Source: Aequitasia blattaphilus (lineage in GTDB: Bacteria; Bacillota; Clostridia; Lachnospirales; Lachnospiraceae). Taken from it: a stretch of 64,000 nucleotides of DNA. A program made the position numbers and the translations under genes. Within the stretch, counting starts at the first letter, position 1. Each line of letters begins with the position of its first letter. Below are positions 41,681 to 51,154 of the stretch, one piece after another. The stretch covers positions 1 to 64,000 of the forward strand of contig NZ_JAMXOD010000008.1 in NCBI RefSeq assembly GCF_024721305.1, given 5' to 3'. The notes beneath the pieces are model-generated. The model was not told the origin of the DNA and did not search any database. It worked only from the letters and a program-made list of their open reading frames with translations.

Positions 41681-41722
41681 AAGGTCTTAATTTCTTGTTT
41701 TACAAGGGGTTAGGACTTTTTT
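41681..41722. terminator. Terminator after tRNA-Leu(UAG), shared with cobalamin operon end
   Basis: GTCTTAATTTCTTG pairs imperfectly with CAAGGGGTTAGGAC, followed by six T residues on the plus strand. It overlaps the 3' end of the last cobalamin gene and probably stops both converging transcripts. Confidence 0.75.
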
Positions 41723-42186
41723 GTATTCTGTAAATCAATCCTATGCTGACTGAAAAACTCTCTTATCTCTTTTGTTTTCTCCGGACTTTCCCCACCTGTA
41801 TTAATCCCAATTACCACTTCATCTTCAATCACAACTCCCGGGAAATAGAAATCACACAGACTTCTGTTGTCTGCTACGTTTACCAAGATTTGAGACGCCT
41901 TGCACCTCATTCCGATTTCATGGTTCAGCTCCTTGTCATTTGTTGCCGCAAAAACAATTTCACTCTCCTTCAAATCCTCTTCTTTAAAGCAGACCTCCCG
42001 CCACTCCAAAGAATCATTTTTACTCAAAGCCCGAATCTCCTCACTGGCCTCTGGAGCAATCACAACAATGCGATTACAGAATTCCAAAAGAACTTTCACT
42101 CTCCTGGTTGCAATCTTTCCACCTCCAACTACAAGAACCTTTTTATCTGATATGTCAAAAAACATCGGAAAATATCTTTTTCTCAT
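41710..42186 (-). CDS. Precorrin-2 dehydrogenase
   Basis: The 158-residue NAD-dependent enzyme (CysG N-terminal/Met8/SirC type) oxidises precorrin-2 to sirohydrochlorin. It has the Rossmann motif VLVVGGGKIATRRV (residues 17-30), the ATND-type loop VFAATNDKELN and the dimerisation/catalytic segment VNVADNRSLCDFYFPGVV. It lacks a chelatase domain; the separate CbiK supplies cobalt insertion. It is the last gene of the cobalamin operon, 10 bp after the CobU-CbiC fusion. Confidence 0.92.
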   Translation of the reverse strand: MRKRYFPMFFDISDKKVLVVGGGKIATRRVKVLLEFCNRIVVIAPEASEEIRALSKNDSLEWREVCFKEEDLKESEIVFAATNDKELNHEIGMRCKASQILVNVADNRSLCDFYFPGVVIEDEVVIGINTGGESPEKTKEIREFFSQHRIDLQNTKKS

Positions 42187-42195
42187 ATTCCCTCC

Positions 42196-43215
42196 TTAAT
42201 CCATCATATAAAGCAATGCATTGCATATGCATGCCGCAATATTACTTCCACCCTTCCGTCCCTTTGCGACGATATATGGTGTGTTCTCAAGGGATAAAAT
42301 CATCTCCTTTGATTGAACCACATTTACAAACCCTACTGGTACCGCAATAATCAATTCTGGATTTATGTCGCCTTTTTGGATTAGCTTATGGAGTTGTATC
42401 AATGCCGTAGGCGCATTTCCAATAGCAAAAATCAGCTTTTCCCCTCTTTTAGCGGCCTTATTCATACTAGCTGTTGCTCTCGTCGTTCCATTTTTTATTG
42501 CTTCTGCGGCAACGTCTTCGTCTGACATAAAGCAGTAAACCTCTCCACCGTACTGGGCAAGTTTCTTTTTATTGATTCCCGCCTTTCCCATTTGGGTATC
42601 CGTCACAATAGATGCCCCCTTGCGAATTGCTTCCATCCCTTTTGAAACAACATCCTCCGAAAAAACGAGGTTCTTTCCATAGTCGAAATCTGCACTGGTA
42701 TGAATGCATCTCTTTACAATCGGCTCCGTACCTGGAATCAATTCCATATCTCCCAGTTCTTCCGAAATCATCTCAAAGCTTCTTTCCTCAATATCTCCTG
42801 GCTTAACCTCTTCAATCTCCATCTTTGCTTCCCTTCTGTTTTTTAAAAGAATCGGTATGCCACATAAGATTCTTTCCACGCAACTGCTGACCGAGGCAAT
42901 ACGGGTACAGATGCGTCCCATTTCTTCCCGGTAACGTCGTTCAAAAGAATCCACCGGAACCAAACCATACCCAATCTCCTGACTAATAATTACAATAGCT
43001 GGGTTTTCCTGGATTAAGCGTTCCACCAATGTTAGGATTTGCTTCTCATCTTCTTCCAATACCCTTTTTACGTAATTATGGAATCCAATGATTCCTTCTG
43101 CCTGATAGATTTCTTCCAACTTACATTTCCCACCATCAATCCAATGAATATGGGGATACTTACTTCTTGCATAAGCACTTTTTCCTTGATATGCCCCTCC
43201 AATAATCAGCTTCAT
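42196..43215 (-). CDS. cbiC: Fusion of a CobU-like P-loop domain with precorrin-8X methylmutase (CbiC)
   Basis: Residues 1-130 form a shortened CobU-like domain: P-loop GGAYQGKS (6-13) and the CobU end motif EIGYGLVPVDSFERRYREEMG. Residues from about 135 form CbiC, which shifts a methyl group to make cobyrinate; the catalytic His172 is in RCIHTSADFDY, and later motifs IVTDTQMGKAGIN and FAIGNAPTAL are intact. The HQxxR segment of a full CobU is not evident, so the first domain may be regulatory or degenerate. A complete CobU is encoded immediately upstream. Confidence 0.88.
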   Translation of the reverse strand: MKLIIGGAYQGKSAYARSKYPHIHWIDGGKCKLEEIYQAEGIIGFHNYVKRVLEEDEKQILTLVERLIQENPAIVIISQEIGYGLVPVDSFERRYREEMGRICTRIASVSSCVERILCGIPILLKNRREAKMEIEEVKPGDIEERSFEMISEELGDMELIPGTEPIVKRCIHTSADFDYGKNLVFSEDVVSKGMEAIRKGASIVTDTQMGKAGINKKKLAQYGGEVYCFMSDEDVAAEAIKNGTTRATASMNKAAKRGEKLIFAIGNAPTALIQLHKLIQKGDINPELIIAVPVGFVNVVQSKEMILSLENTPYIVAKGRKGGSNIAACICNALLYMMD

Positions 43216-43754
43216 CTTTTTACCTCCATAGGGATTCCATATACCACCTCTGTCACGTAATCTGCCTGCTCAGCCAAACGAACGTTGATCCTTCCAAGAA
43301 CCTGCTTATAGTGCTCCATTTCCTTTGAAATCATCCTTCCATCACTGTGTACTTCATTTGTCACAATCACTAGGTTCTTACATACCTTTCTCAGACCTTC
43401 TATCCCTTTTAAAATTTCTTCAACAGCCTGTTCACCAGCACCTTCTTCCATATACAGCTCATTTGCTACCAGATTAGACATGCACTCTAAAAGAAGGGTA
43501 TATGTATTGCCTGTTGACTGTAGTTTTTCTGCCAGTTTTTCTACTCCTGTATAACACTCAATGGTCTCAAATCCTTTCCCTTGGCGCAGCCTTTGATGAC
43601 GTTGTATTTTTCTCTGGGTTTCCTTCCCTCCTGGAACCATCGTTGCAACATAAATCATCTGCTCTCCCGGATTCTTCTCCTGATATTTTACACTTTCCTC
43701 TTCTGCATAGGCCGACTTGCCACTTCCACTTCCACCTGTTATTACATGAATCAT
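43212..43754 (-). CDS. cobU: Adenosylcobinamide kinase/guanylyltransferase
   Basis: The 180-residue bifunctional enzyme phosphorylates adenosylcobinamide and then attaches GMP, activating it for lower-ligand joining. P-loop GGSGSGKS is at 7-14, the guanylylation His is likely His53 in QRHQRLRQG, and VTNEVHSDGRM and QADYVTEVVYGIPMEVK end the fold. Length is normal. It overlaps the transporter's binding-protein gene and the following fusion gene by four bases each. Confidence 0.92.
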   Translation of the reverse strand: MIHVITGGSGSGKSAYAEEESVKYQEKNPGEQMIYVATMVPGGKETQRKIQRHQRLRQGKGFETIECYTGVEKLAEKLQSTGNTYTLLLECMSNLVANELYMEEGAGEQAVEEILKGIEGLRKVCKNLVIVTNEVHSDGRMISKEMEHYKQVLGRINVRLAEQADYVTEVVYGIPMEVKR

Positions 43755-45331
43755 TTATTCACGTCCTTTCTATCAGCGTAACGGTAATCAAAAAAACCAC
43801 TGGCTGGAATCACCTTTATGTTGGTAATGCCTGGACGTACCAGGTTACAACTTTTCATAGTAAACAAAGGTATAATATAGGCTTCTTCTCCTACTGCCAG
43901 AGAATCCGCCTCTTTCATTTTCTGGTCTGCTACCAGCTGGTCATACTTTGGGTCATTAATTCCACTGGTATTATAGGTTCCGTTGGACAAAAGCATACTC
44001 AGGTATGTGTGGGGATTTGCAAAATCTGCGGTCCAATTCATGCGGCATAAATCAAACTCTCCTGCCCGTCTTTGGGAATAGTTCACCTGAAGCTCCTGGG
44101 GATTTAGCTCAATCTCTATTCCCAGATTCTTCTTCCACTGAGCCTGAAGCACCTGTGCCGTGTCACCGTCTAACTCTAAAGCAGGATAACTATAACTCAG
44201 TTTTGGAAACCCCTTACCCTCCGGATATCCTGCCTCTGCAAGTAACCTTTGCGCCTCCTTAATATCTTCATTCAATGCTGGTCCCCATTCTTTTGTATAA
44301 GCTTCCCCTGTATTTTTATCCAGCATATATTTTGCAACAAAGTTATAGGTTGGTTCCGTGTCTCCACCTACAATCTCGCATAGCTCTTCTCGGTCTAAAG
44401 CAAGGGAAAGAGCCTTTCTTACCCGGACATCATCAAATGGTTTAACATTGAGATTTGGATAAATATACCTTGTTACAATGGTATTGCCTAAGACTAAGTC
44501 TTCCTTATCCTTATATCGTTCCAGTACCGCCGCCTGTAGATTAGTTGCAACATCTACCTCACCGTCTTCATAGGCTGCCATCATTGTAAGCTGGCTGTCA
44601 AAAAAGCGATAGGTAATCTGATCCAATTGAATCTCTTCCTTGTTCCAGTAGTAGGGATTTTTTTTCAAAACAAAATACTGCTCTGGTACATACTCCGAAA
44701 GATAAAATGGGCCATTTCCCAGGCTTGTATCAGGATTCTTATCCCAGCCACTTCTGCTGCTATCTGCAAACTCTTTGCAAGAAGGCATATAAACTGGTAA
44801 TCGTAGTAAATCCAGAAAATAGGTACAAGGGCTTTCTAAAATAAACTCAAGAGTAAAGTTATCTGGCGCTTTTACTCCCAGCTCAGACATTGGCTTTTCC
44901 CCATGGTAGATTGCCTCTGCATTTTTTATCGGAAATAAATAATTCCCATAGCCACTTCCACTCTTGGGATCCAGGGCTCTTTGGATTGTATGAATAAAAT
45001 CTTCTGCCTGTACACTGTCTCCATTAGACCATTTCCCATCCTTCCGCAGATGAAAGGTCCAGTGTGTCATTTCTTCATTCACCTCATAGGAAGAGGCTGC
45101 CCTGTATTCAATTTCTCCATTTTCATCAAAAGCCAGAAGCTCATCTAATGCAGATACGGAATAAGCCAAATAAGTTAGGGCAATTCCCCCTGCCGGATCC
45201 AAAGAACCAGTATCACTATTAAGGGTTACAACAATCTCTTTTGTATCCTCTTGAGAAAACTCCTTTTGCTTGCTGCACCCTGCTGCCAGCATGGCAACAA
45301 TTATCATCATTGCAAGTATTGATTTTTTCAT
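43751..45331 (-). CDS. Oligopeptide/nickel-type ABC binding lipoprotein
   Basis: The 526-residue lipoprotein has a signal peptide with lipobox LAAGC and a family 5 extracellular binding fold (LDPAGGIALTYLAYS, DDVRVRKALSLALDREEL, SGINDPKYDQLV). It looks closer to OppA than to NikA. Near the C-terminus the helix between YDQLV and the closing AYIIPLF strand is about ten residues shorter than usual. The ATG at 45329-45331 is used; a TTG two codons earlier has the better-spaced AAGGA. It is embedded in the cobalamin operon, so a corrinoid-related or metal cargo is possible. Confidence 0.85.
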   Translation of the reverse strand: MKKSILAMMIIVAMLAAGCSKQKEFSQEDTKEIVVTLNSDTGSLDPAGGIALTYLAYSVSALDELLAFDENGEIEYRAASSYEVNEEMTHWTFHLRKDGKWSNGDSVQAEDFIHTIQRALDPKSGSGYGNYLFPIKNAEAIYHGEKPMSELGVKAPDNFTLEFILESPCTYFLDLLRLPVYMPSCKEFADSSRSGWDKNPDTSLGNGPFYLSEYVPEQYFVLKKNPYYWNKEEIQLDQITYRFFDSQLTMMAAYEDGEVDVATNLQAAVLERYKDKEDLVLGNTIVTRYIYPNLNVKPFDDVRVRKALSLALDREELCEIVGGDTEPTYNFVAKYMLDKNTGEAYTKEWGPALNEDIKEAQRLLAEAGYPEGKGFPKLSYSYPALELDGDTAQVLQAQWKKNLGIEIELNPQELQVNYSQRRAGEFDLCRMNWTADFANPHTYLSMLLSNGTYNTSGINDPKYDQLVADQKMKEADSLAVGEEAYIIPLFTMKSCNLVRPGITNIKVIPASGFFDYRYADRKDVNK

Positions 45332-45354
45332 TGCCAATACAAGTCCTTCCTTCT

Positions 45355-47040
45355 TTATATTTGTGATGTTATCCGCCGTTCCCCGCCGCTGATTTCTCCC
45401 TGTTTTGGTTCATACAGGAAGCATGCCACCTCTCTTTCTTTATTCTTAAAGTGAGGAGGAATTCCTTCATAACACTTTTTCATAGCATAACTGCATTGGT
45501 AAACGTAAGGGCAGCCCTTATGCTCCTCTTTCGGCTCCGGTTTTATCAGTATCCGCTTCCATTTTCTTGCTCTTTTAAAATCCTCCGGTATGGTCGCATC
45601 CAGCAAATCCTTGGTGTAAGGATGCCAAGGTTCCTCCAGGATCCTTTCTCCGTCTCCCATTTCAACAATACACCCCCTATACATAACAGCCATCTTATGA
45701 CTAATCTGACTCACCAAAGGAATATTATGAGAAATAAACAAATATGCCACCTGTCTCTTTTCCTGAATTTCTTTTAACAACTGTATGATTTGCCTCTGAG
45801 TTGGTACATCCAATGAGGAAACGGCTTCATCACAAATAATCAATTTTGGATTTGAAATCAGAGCTCTTGCAATTGCAATACGTTGTTGCTGGCCTCCTGA
45901 GAATTGGTTTGGATATTTTTCCATATCCTCTTCACTTAAGCTCACCAGTTCTAGCATTTCTCTGACTCTTTTTCGGATTTCTTCTTTGTCAATCCTCTGA
46001 ATCTGCAAAGGTTCTGCAATAATTTTCTCTACTGTCAAATAAGGATTCATAGAGGATTGCGGATGCTGAAATACCATTTGAGTACTTCCTTTAGAAGAAT
46101 CCCTGTATTGAATAGATCCCTTTGTAGGATTAATAATTCCTGCCACCATCCTAGAAAGAGTCGTCTTTCCACTCCCACTTTCTCCAACAATTCCCAAAGT
46201 CTCCCCTTTACAGATTTCTAAGGACACATCCCTCACTGCATGAAGAGGTGTCGTCCCACCTTCTCCCCATCTCTTTTTATAGCAATAGGATATATGATCA
46301 ATCTGGACGAATTGATCTTTCTCTTTATGCAATGAATGCTTTAATTTCTTTGTACTTTTTATAAGCTCTCTTGGACTCCCCTGCTCAAGTATTGTCCCTT
46401 TCTCCATTACAATCAATCGGCTACATAAAGCAGCGGCCACTCCTAAATCATGGGTGACAAGAAGGATGGCCATTCCCAGTTCCTGGGAGATGCGCTTTAA
46501 CAGGCTCAGCACTTGACTTTGTATCCTCGGATCCAAGGCAGTAGTCGGCTCATCTGCAATTAAAAGCTTCGGTTTCGCTGCAATTGCCATCGCAATGGCG
46601 ACACGCTGCTGCATTCCTCCTGAGAGTTGAAAGGGGTATTGCTTTCGACAAATTTGAGGCTCTCGGATTCCCACTAAATCCAATAGCTTCTCTGTCTCTG
46701 TTCTCGCCTCTTTTTTTGTAATCTTTCGATGAATACGAATACTTTCCTCTATTTGATACCCTATCTTTAACACGGGATTAAGATAATTCGATGGATTTTG
46801 AAAAATGATTCCCATTTCACTTCTGTGTAAAACCTGCCACCTTTCATGGGAAACTTTCGTTCCTTGTGGTAATAAATTTAGCAGGCATTTCATCAAGCTG
46901 CTTTTCCCTGCACCGGACTGCCCAACAACGCCTACAACCTCTCCTTCTTCGACTGAAAAGCTAATGTCCTTTAAAATCTTTTCTTCTTCTTTTCTATCAC
47001 AAAACCAAACATTCAGTCCCCGCACTTCTAACACCTTCAT
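45355..47040 (-). CDS. Fused dual ATPase of an oligopeptide/nickel ABC transporter
   Basis: The 561-residue protein joins the usual DppD and DppF ATPases in one chain: Walker A GQSGAGKSS and LSGGMQQR in the first half, GESGSGKTT and FSGGQQQR in the second, each with a LIADEP/IICDEA Walker B. A C-terminal oligopeptide-type segment with four cysteines (CPYVYQC, KKC, VAC) follows, where related ATPases bind an Fe-S cluster. It overlaps the permease gene by four bases. Confidence 0.9.
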   Translation of the reverse strand: MKVLEVRGLNVWFCDRKEEEKILKDISFSVEEGEVVGVVGQSGAGKSSLMKCLLNLLPQGTKVSHERWQVLHRSEMGIIFQNPSNYLNPVLKIGYQIEESIRIHRKITKKEARTETEKLLDLVGIREPQICRKQYPFQLSGGMQQRVAIAMAIAAKPKLLIADEPTTALDPRIQSQVLSLLKRISQELGMAILLVTHDLGVAAALCSRLIVMEKGTILEQGSPRELIKSTKKLKHSLHKEKDQFVQIDHISYCYKKRWGEGGTTPLHAVRDVSLEICKGETLGIVGESGSGKTTLSRMVAGIINPTKGSIQYRDSSKGSTQMVFQHPQSSMNPYLTVEKIIAEPLQIQRIDKEEIRKRVREMLELVSLSEEDMEKYPNQFSGGQQQRIAIARALISNPKLIICDEAVSSLDVPTQRQIIQLLKEIQEKRQVAYLFISHNIPLVSQISHKMAVMYRGCIVEMGDGERILEEPWHPYTKDLLDATIPEDFKRARKWKRILIKPEPKEEHKGCPYVYQCSYAMKKCYEGIPPHFKNKEREVACFLYEPKQGEISGGERRITSQI

Positions 47041-47861
47041 AATTCATACCTCTTGCATTTCAATGACCCTCCCCATTCCCTGCTCATTAACTGTACAAAA
47101 AGGACAAGAAGGCACAATATTAACACTGGAAAAAACATCTGCCAAGGATACAAAAAGAATCCTCTTACCGATTCTTTAATGAGTGTACCAAGGCTTGCTT
47201 TCGGTGGTACAATACCGATTCCCATAAAACTCAAAAAAGCTTCTGTCAGGACGCCTTGGAGAAATAAATTGGTAAAACTGACCCGTAAAGTTCCTATCAT
47301 TCCCGGCATCAAATGGCGAAAAAAAACATAGATGTGTCCTCCACCTGCTAACCGCGCTGCCAAGACAAACTCCTTATATCTTTGTTTTCTTACCTCTCCG
47401 CGAACGATTCGAGCCGTTTCAACCCAGCCAGAAATAGATATCCCAATCAGAATTGTCCACACACTTCCTCCCCAAACCAACACAATTAAAATGATGTATA
47501 GGAGGGATGGGATAGATATTATAATATCAGCAATACTCATTAAAAAAGTATCAACACGTCCTCCAATATATCCCGCTATGCCACCATAAATAAGACCAAA
47601 AATCCCACTTATTACTATATTTCCAAAACCAACAAAAAGGGTTATTTGAGTTCCCATACAAACTCGTATAAAAAGGTCTCTGCCGAATTTATCCGTCCCA
47701 AAAATATAGCTTCCAGACGGCGGCAAATTTCCCGCTGCTCCATTTTGCTCAAAATAGGTATACTTAGAGAAAAATGGGCCTAAAAAAGCTATGAGCACAA
47801 AAAGAAGTAGCAACAGACACAGGATTGTCCGAGCCTTGTGCTTTTTCACCCACTGAATCAT
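47037..47861 (-). CDS. Oligopeptide/nickel-type ABC permease (DppC/NikC type)
   Basis: The 274-residue permease has six predicted helices, begins with the DppC-like KHKARTILCLLLLLFVLIAF and carries the FGTDKFGRDLFIRV motif and an ATPase-contact loop near FVLAARLAGGGHIYVFFRHLMP. It pairs with the upstream permease, overlapping it and the ATPase by four bases each. Confidence 0.9.
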   Translation of the reverse strand: MIQWVKKHKARTILCLLLLLFVLIAFLGPFFSKYTYFEQNGAAGNLPPSGSYIFGTDKFGRDLFIRVCMGTQITLFVGFGNIVISGIFGLIYGGIAGYIGGRVDTFLMSIADIIISIPSLLYIILIVLVWGGSVWTILIGISISGWVETARIVRGEVRKQRYKEFVLAARLAGGGHIYVFFRHLMPGMIGTLRVSFTNLFLQGVLTEAFLSFMGIGIVPPKASLGTLIKESVRGFFLYPWQMFFPVLILCLLVLFVQLMSREWGGSLKCKRYEL

Positions 47862-48748
47862 TCCTCTCCCTCCCCTCGAATACGCAAACGAGGATTTAAT
47901 AGAACCGCCAGCAAATCAGCCAAAAGATTGATGCCAATTACAATTACACCCATAAATATTGTAAGTCCCAAAATCATCGTATAATCCCGGTTTTCTATTG
48001 CAAAAACGAATTCCCTTCCAAGACCGGAAATATTAAAAATCTGTTCCACCACAAAACTTCCTGTTAACAGTAAAGCAGAAGCGCTGGCTAAGTAATGAAG
48101 TGCTGGCAAAAATGCATTTTTTAAAATATGAATAAAAATAACACGCCATTTGGGCACTCCTTTTGCCTGTGCCATTCGTACATATTCCTGATTCATTTCT
48201 TCATAAAATCCATTTTCTACCAATCTTGACACCACTGCCATGGGGTATGCTGCCAGAGCCATTGCCGGCAGAATCTTCCACTTGATTCCAAAGAAAAATA
48301 GTAGAAGCAAAGCAATCACAAAGCTTGGAATGGCCGTCAGTAACGTCGAAAACAGAAACATCCCATCTTTGATTATGCGCCTTTTACTGACAGCAGCCAA
48401 AATTCCCATCAGAGTTCCCCCTGCAATTGTAATCACTAAAGCAAGTCCTCCTACACGAACCGTTCCAGGCCATGCTCTTGCAATCACCTCTCCCACCTTC
48501 ACTCCAGGTTTTTGATAAGAAACACCAAGATTTCCTCTGACCAGGTTCTCCAGATAGGTAAGGTACTGCTGCATAGGAGGTTTGCTTAATCCATATGCCT
48601 GCTCCATTTCCTGTAAAACATCTTCTGATACATTCCCTGTCTGTAATGGACTTCCAGGCATCATTCTTGTTAGGAAAAATGCAATTGTCACAAGTAAAAA
48701 AATTGATACTACGCCAATAGCAATTCGACTACCGATGTATTTTTTCAT
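47858..48748 (-). CDS. Oligopeptide/nickel-type ABC permease (DppB/NikB type)
   Basis: The 296-residue permease starts MKKYIGSRIAIGVVSIF and shows the DppB features TRMMPGSPLQTG and YVRMAQAKGVPKWRVIFIHI (EAA loop) with about six helices. It is the first transporter gene and overlaps the cobA-hemD stop by four bases, so the transporter is translated together with the corrin genes. Confidence 0.9.
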   Translation of the reverse strand: MKKYIGSRIAIGVVSIFLLVTIAFFLTRMMPGSPLQTGNVSEDVLQEMEQAYGLSKPPMQQYLTYLENLVRGNLGVSYQKPGVKVGEVIARAWPGTVRVGGLALVITIAGGTLMGILAAVSKRRIIKDGMFLFSTLLTAIPSFVIALLLLFFFGIKWKILPAMALAAYPMAVVSRLVENGFYEEMNQEYVRMAQAKGVPKWRVIFIHILKNAFLPALHYLASASALLLTGSFVVEQIFNISGLGREFVFAIENRDYTMILGLTIFMGVIVIGINLLADLLAVLLNPRLRIRGEGEE

Positions 48749-50280
48749 ACCTTCTCCCTATATTCCTCAATCAGTTTCTCTGTCATGCTTTCGATAGTCG
48801 CTTCTTTTGAGACAACTACTTTCATTCCGTATTTTTCTGCTTCAGCTCTTGTTTGCTCTCCAATGCAGACTCCTTGAACCTTTGAATAATCCAGGCAATC
48901 CATAGTTTTCACAAAACCTTGTACACAAGATGCACTGGTAAAAGTCACCCCGTCAATTTCTCCTCTTTCAATTCCGTTTTGTATCTGTACTTTTAACTCT
49001 GTATGAATACTGTGACAAGTATCATAGACCGCCAGGTCATCCACCTTAAATCCTGCTTCCAACAAAGGGGGAAGCAGCTCTTCTGACCCTTTTCTTGCCC
49101 GAGGAATTAAAATATGGCTCCCTTTTCGAGCCGTCCTTGCCAACTCTTCTCCCAATTCTCTGGCACAGTACTTTGCAGGTACTAAGTCCGCCTGTAACCC
49201 CCATTCCTTTAGTTCTTTGGCAGTAGCGGAACCAATTGCACCTATTTTCATTTTCTCCAAACCAAATACTAAATCTCTTAAATCCCATTTTGACTCCAAG
49301 AGCTGACGCATAAACACTTGAACTCCTACTGGACTGGTAAACACAAGCCATCCCTCCGTCTTGCGTTGGATAAAACTGGAAATACTCTCTTTAAACTCTT
49401 TATTTGGTGGAATTTCTACTGTTTCAATTGCCGGGAGTTCTACGACTTGAGCACCAAGTTCTCTAAGCTTATCCCCAAATCCCTTTCCGGGCTTCCTTGG
49501 CCTTGTAACCAAAAACTGCCGCCCCCCCAAGGGTCGGTTTTCTGCCCACTGAAACTCCTTGGATAAGCTACAGACCTTGCCAATTACAATCAGTGCCGGA
49601 GCACTTATTTGCATCTCTTCTGCATCTATAACCAAGTTCTTCAAACTGGAAACCACCCTTCGCTGCTTCGCTGTTGTCCCTTTTTCCAAAACTGCTGCCG
49701 GTGTGTTTTCAGACATTCCAGCTAAAAGAAGTCCATCACAAATCTCTTTCATTGCCGTAACACCCATATAAAAGACAAGAGTTCCATCTAACTTTACAAG
49801 GGCAGGATAATCAATTGTGCTTTCACCGTCTTTTCGATGATGTCCCGTTATAAAATGCACCGAGGAGGTATAATCCCTATGAGTCAATGGAATTCCACCA
49901 TAGGCAGGTACTGCTACACCAGCTGTTACCCCTGAAACTACTTCAAAGGGAACCCCTTCTTGAATCAGTGTTTCAACTTCCTCTCCTCCTCTGCCAAAGA
50001 CAAAGGGATCTCCTCCTTTTAACCGCACCACTTTTTTTCTCTTTCTTGCTTCATTCAATAATATTTCATTAATTTGATTTTGGGGTATTGGATGATGTCC
50101 CGAATTTTTTCCCACATAAATCATCTCTTTTTCCTTGGGAATTTGGCTTAAAATTTCAAGACTGACCAAAGCATCATATACAATAACATCCGAAAGCTCA
50201 ATTGCTGCTTTTCCTTTTATCGTTAGAAGCCCCCCATCTCCTGGGCCTGCTCCAACAAACCATACTTTTCCACTATTCAT
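48745..50280 (-). CDS. cobA-hemD: Fused uroporphyrinogen-III methyltransferase and uroporphyrinogen-III synthase
   Basis: The 511-residue protein joins CobA (about 1-245; VWFVGAGPGDGGLLTIKG, RLKGGDPFVFGRGGEE, ITGHHRKDG), which adds two methyl groups to make precorrin-2, with HemD (about 255-505; FLVTRPRKPGKG, FTSPVGVQVFM, TFTSASCVQGF), which closes the uroporphyrinogen-III ring. This fusion is common in Firmicutes. The ATG at 50278-50280 overlaps the hemC stop; a longer frame would add eight residues. With hemC it feeds the pathway from porphobilinogen. Confidence 0.93.
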   Translation of the reverse strand: MNSGKVWFVGAGPGDGGLLTIKGKAAIELSDVIVYDALVSLEILSQIPKEKEMIYVGKNSGHHPIPQNQINEILLNEARKRKKVVRLKGGDPFVFGRGGEEVETLIQEGVPFEVVSGVTAGVAVPAYGGIPLTHRDYTSSVHFITGHHRKDGESTIDYPALVKLDGTLVFYMGVTAMKEICDGLLLAGMSENTPAAVLEKGTTAKQRRVVSSLKNLVIDAEEMQISAPALIVIGKVCSLSKEFQWAENRPLGGRQFLVTRPRKPGKGFGDKLRELGAQVVELPAIETVEIPPNKEFKESISSFIQRKTEGWLVFTSPVGVQVFMRQLLESKWDLRDLVFGLEKMKIGAIGSATAKELKEWGLQADLVPAKYCARELGEELARTARKGSHILIPRARKGSEELLPPLLEAGFKVDDLAVYDTCHSIHTELKVQIQNGIERGEIDGVTFTSASCVQGFVKTMDCLDYSKVQGVCIGEQTRAEAEKYGMKVVVSKEATIESMTEKLIEEYREKV

Positions 50281-51154
50281 ATTTTTTCTGCATCTCCTTT
50301 GCAAGCTGCTCCCCCATTTGCTGCGCCTTCTCTATACTTCCTACCTTATGCTCAATATAAAAGCTTTCATCCGACTCCCGAAAGTAAAGCCCAGTTAATT
50401 TTAGCTCATTCCCTAAAACTTTCCCATATGCTGCTATTGGCGAGGAGCAGCCACCATCCAATACCCGTATAAACGCTCTCTCCCCCAGCGCTGCAATTTC
50501 ACTTTCCGGGCAGTGAATACACTCCTTCCAAAAACCATCCTCTCCCTTGCGTCCCTGTACCGCCAAAATCCCCTGTCCTGCTGCCGGCACTACTTCCTCT
50601 GTTGAAAAAACTCGTCCAGCTACTTCTGTCATGTGCAGCCTTGCAAGTCCTGCCATTGCTAACACGGTACCCTCAAAATTCTGCTCCCTCAATTTTTTTA
50701 ATCTCGTCTCTACATTTCCTCGAATTCCTTTGAACACACACTTAGGATACAGCCTTCTTAACTGAATCATTCTTCTTCTGCTTGATGTACCTACTACTCC
50801 ACCTTCCGAAATCCCATTTTTTCCTGGTTTGAATATCAATGCATCTCTTGGATCTTCACGTTTCGTAAAAGCAAGGATTGGCAATTCTTCTGAAATATCC
50901 ATAGGCATATCTTTTAAACTGTGAACCGATAAATCAATCCGTTTTTCCATCAAAGCCTGATCCAGCTCCTTCACAAATAATCCCTTTCCACCAATTTTAT
51001 CCAAACTTTGATTCAAAATGATATCTCCCGTGGTTTTCATCGTAATAATTTCTACTTTTGTATCATGATGTACTGCTTCAATTGCTGTCTTCACAATATT
51101 AGCCTGTCTTACTGCCAGTTTACTGTCCCGACTGCCAATACGAAGTGTTCTCAT
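50273..51154 (-). CDS. hemC: Porphobilinogen deaminase
   Basis: The 293-residue enzyme polymerises four porphobilinogens into hydroxymethylbilane. It starts [18 protein letters not shown], has VHSLKDMPM, and carries the dipyrromethane cofactor on the cysteine in [13 protein letters not shown]. Its presence within the operon lets tetrapyrrole supply follow cobalamin control. It overlaps cobQ and cobA-hemD; GGAGG precedes the ATG. Confidence 0.95.
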   Translation of the reverse strand: MRTLRIGSRDSKLAVRQANIVKTAIEAVHHDTKVEIITMKTTGDIILNQSLDKIGGKGLFVKELDQALMEKRIDLSVHSLKDMPMDISEELPILAFTKREDPRDALIFKPGKNGISEGGVVGTSSRRRMIQLRRLYPKCVFKGIRGNVETRLKKLREQNFEGTVLAMAGLARLHMTEVAGRVFSTEEVVPAAGQGILAVQGRKGEDGFWKECIHCPESEIAALGERAFIRVLDGGCSSPIAAYGKVLGNELKLTGLYFRESDESFYIEHKVGSIEKAQQMGEQLAKEMQKKYE

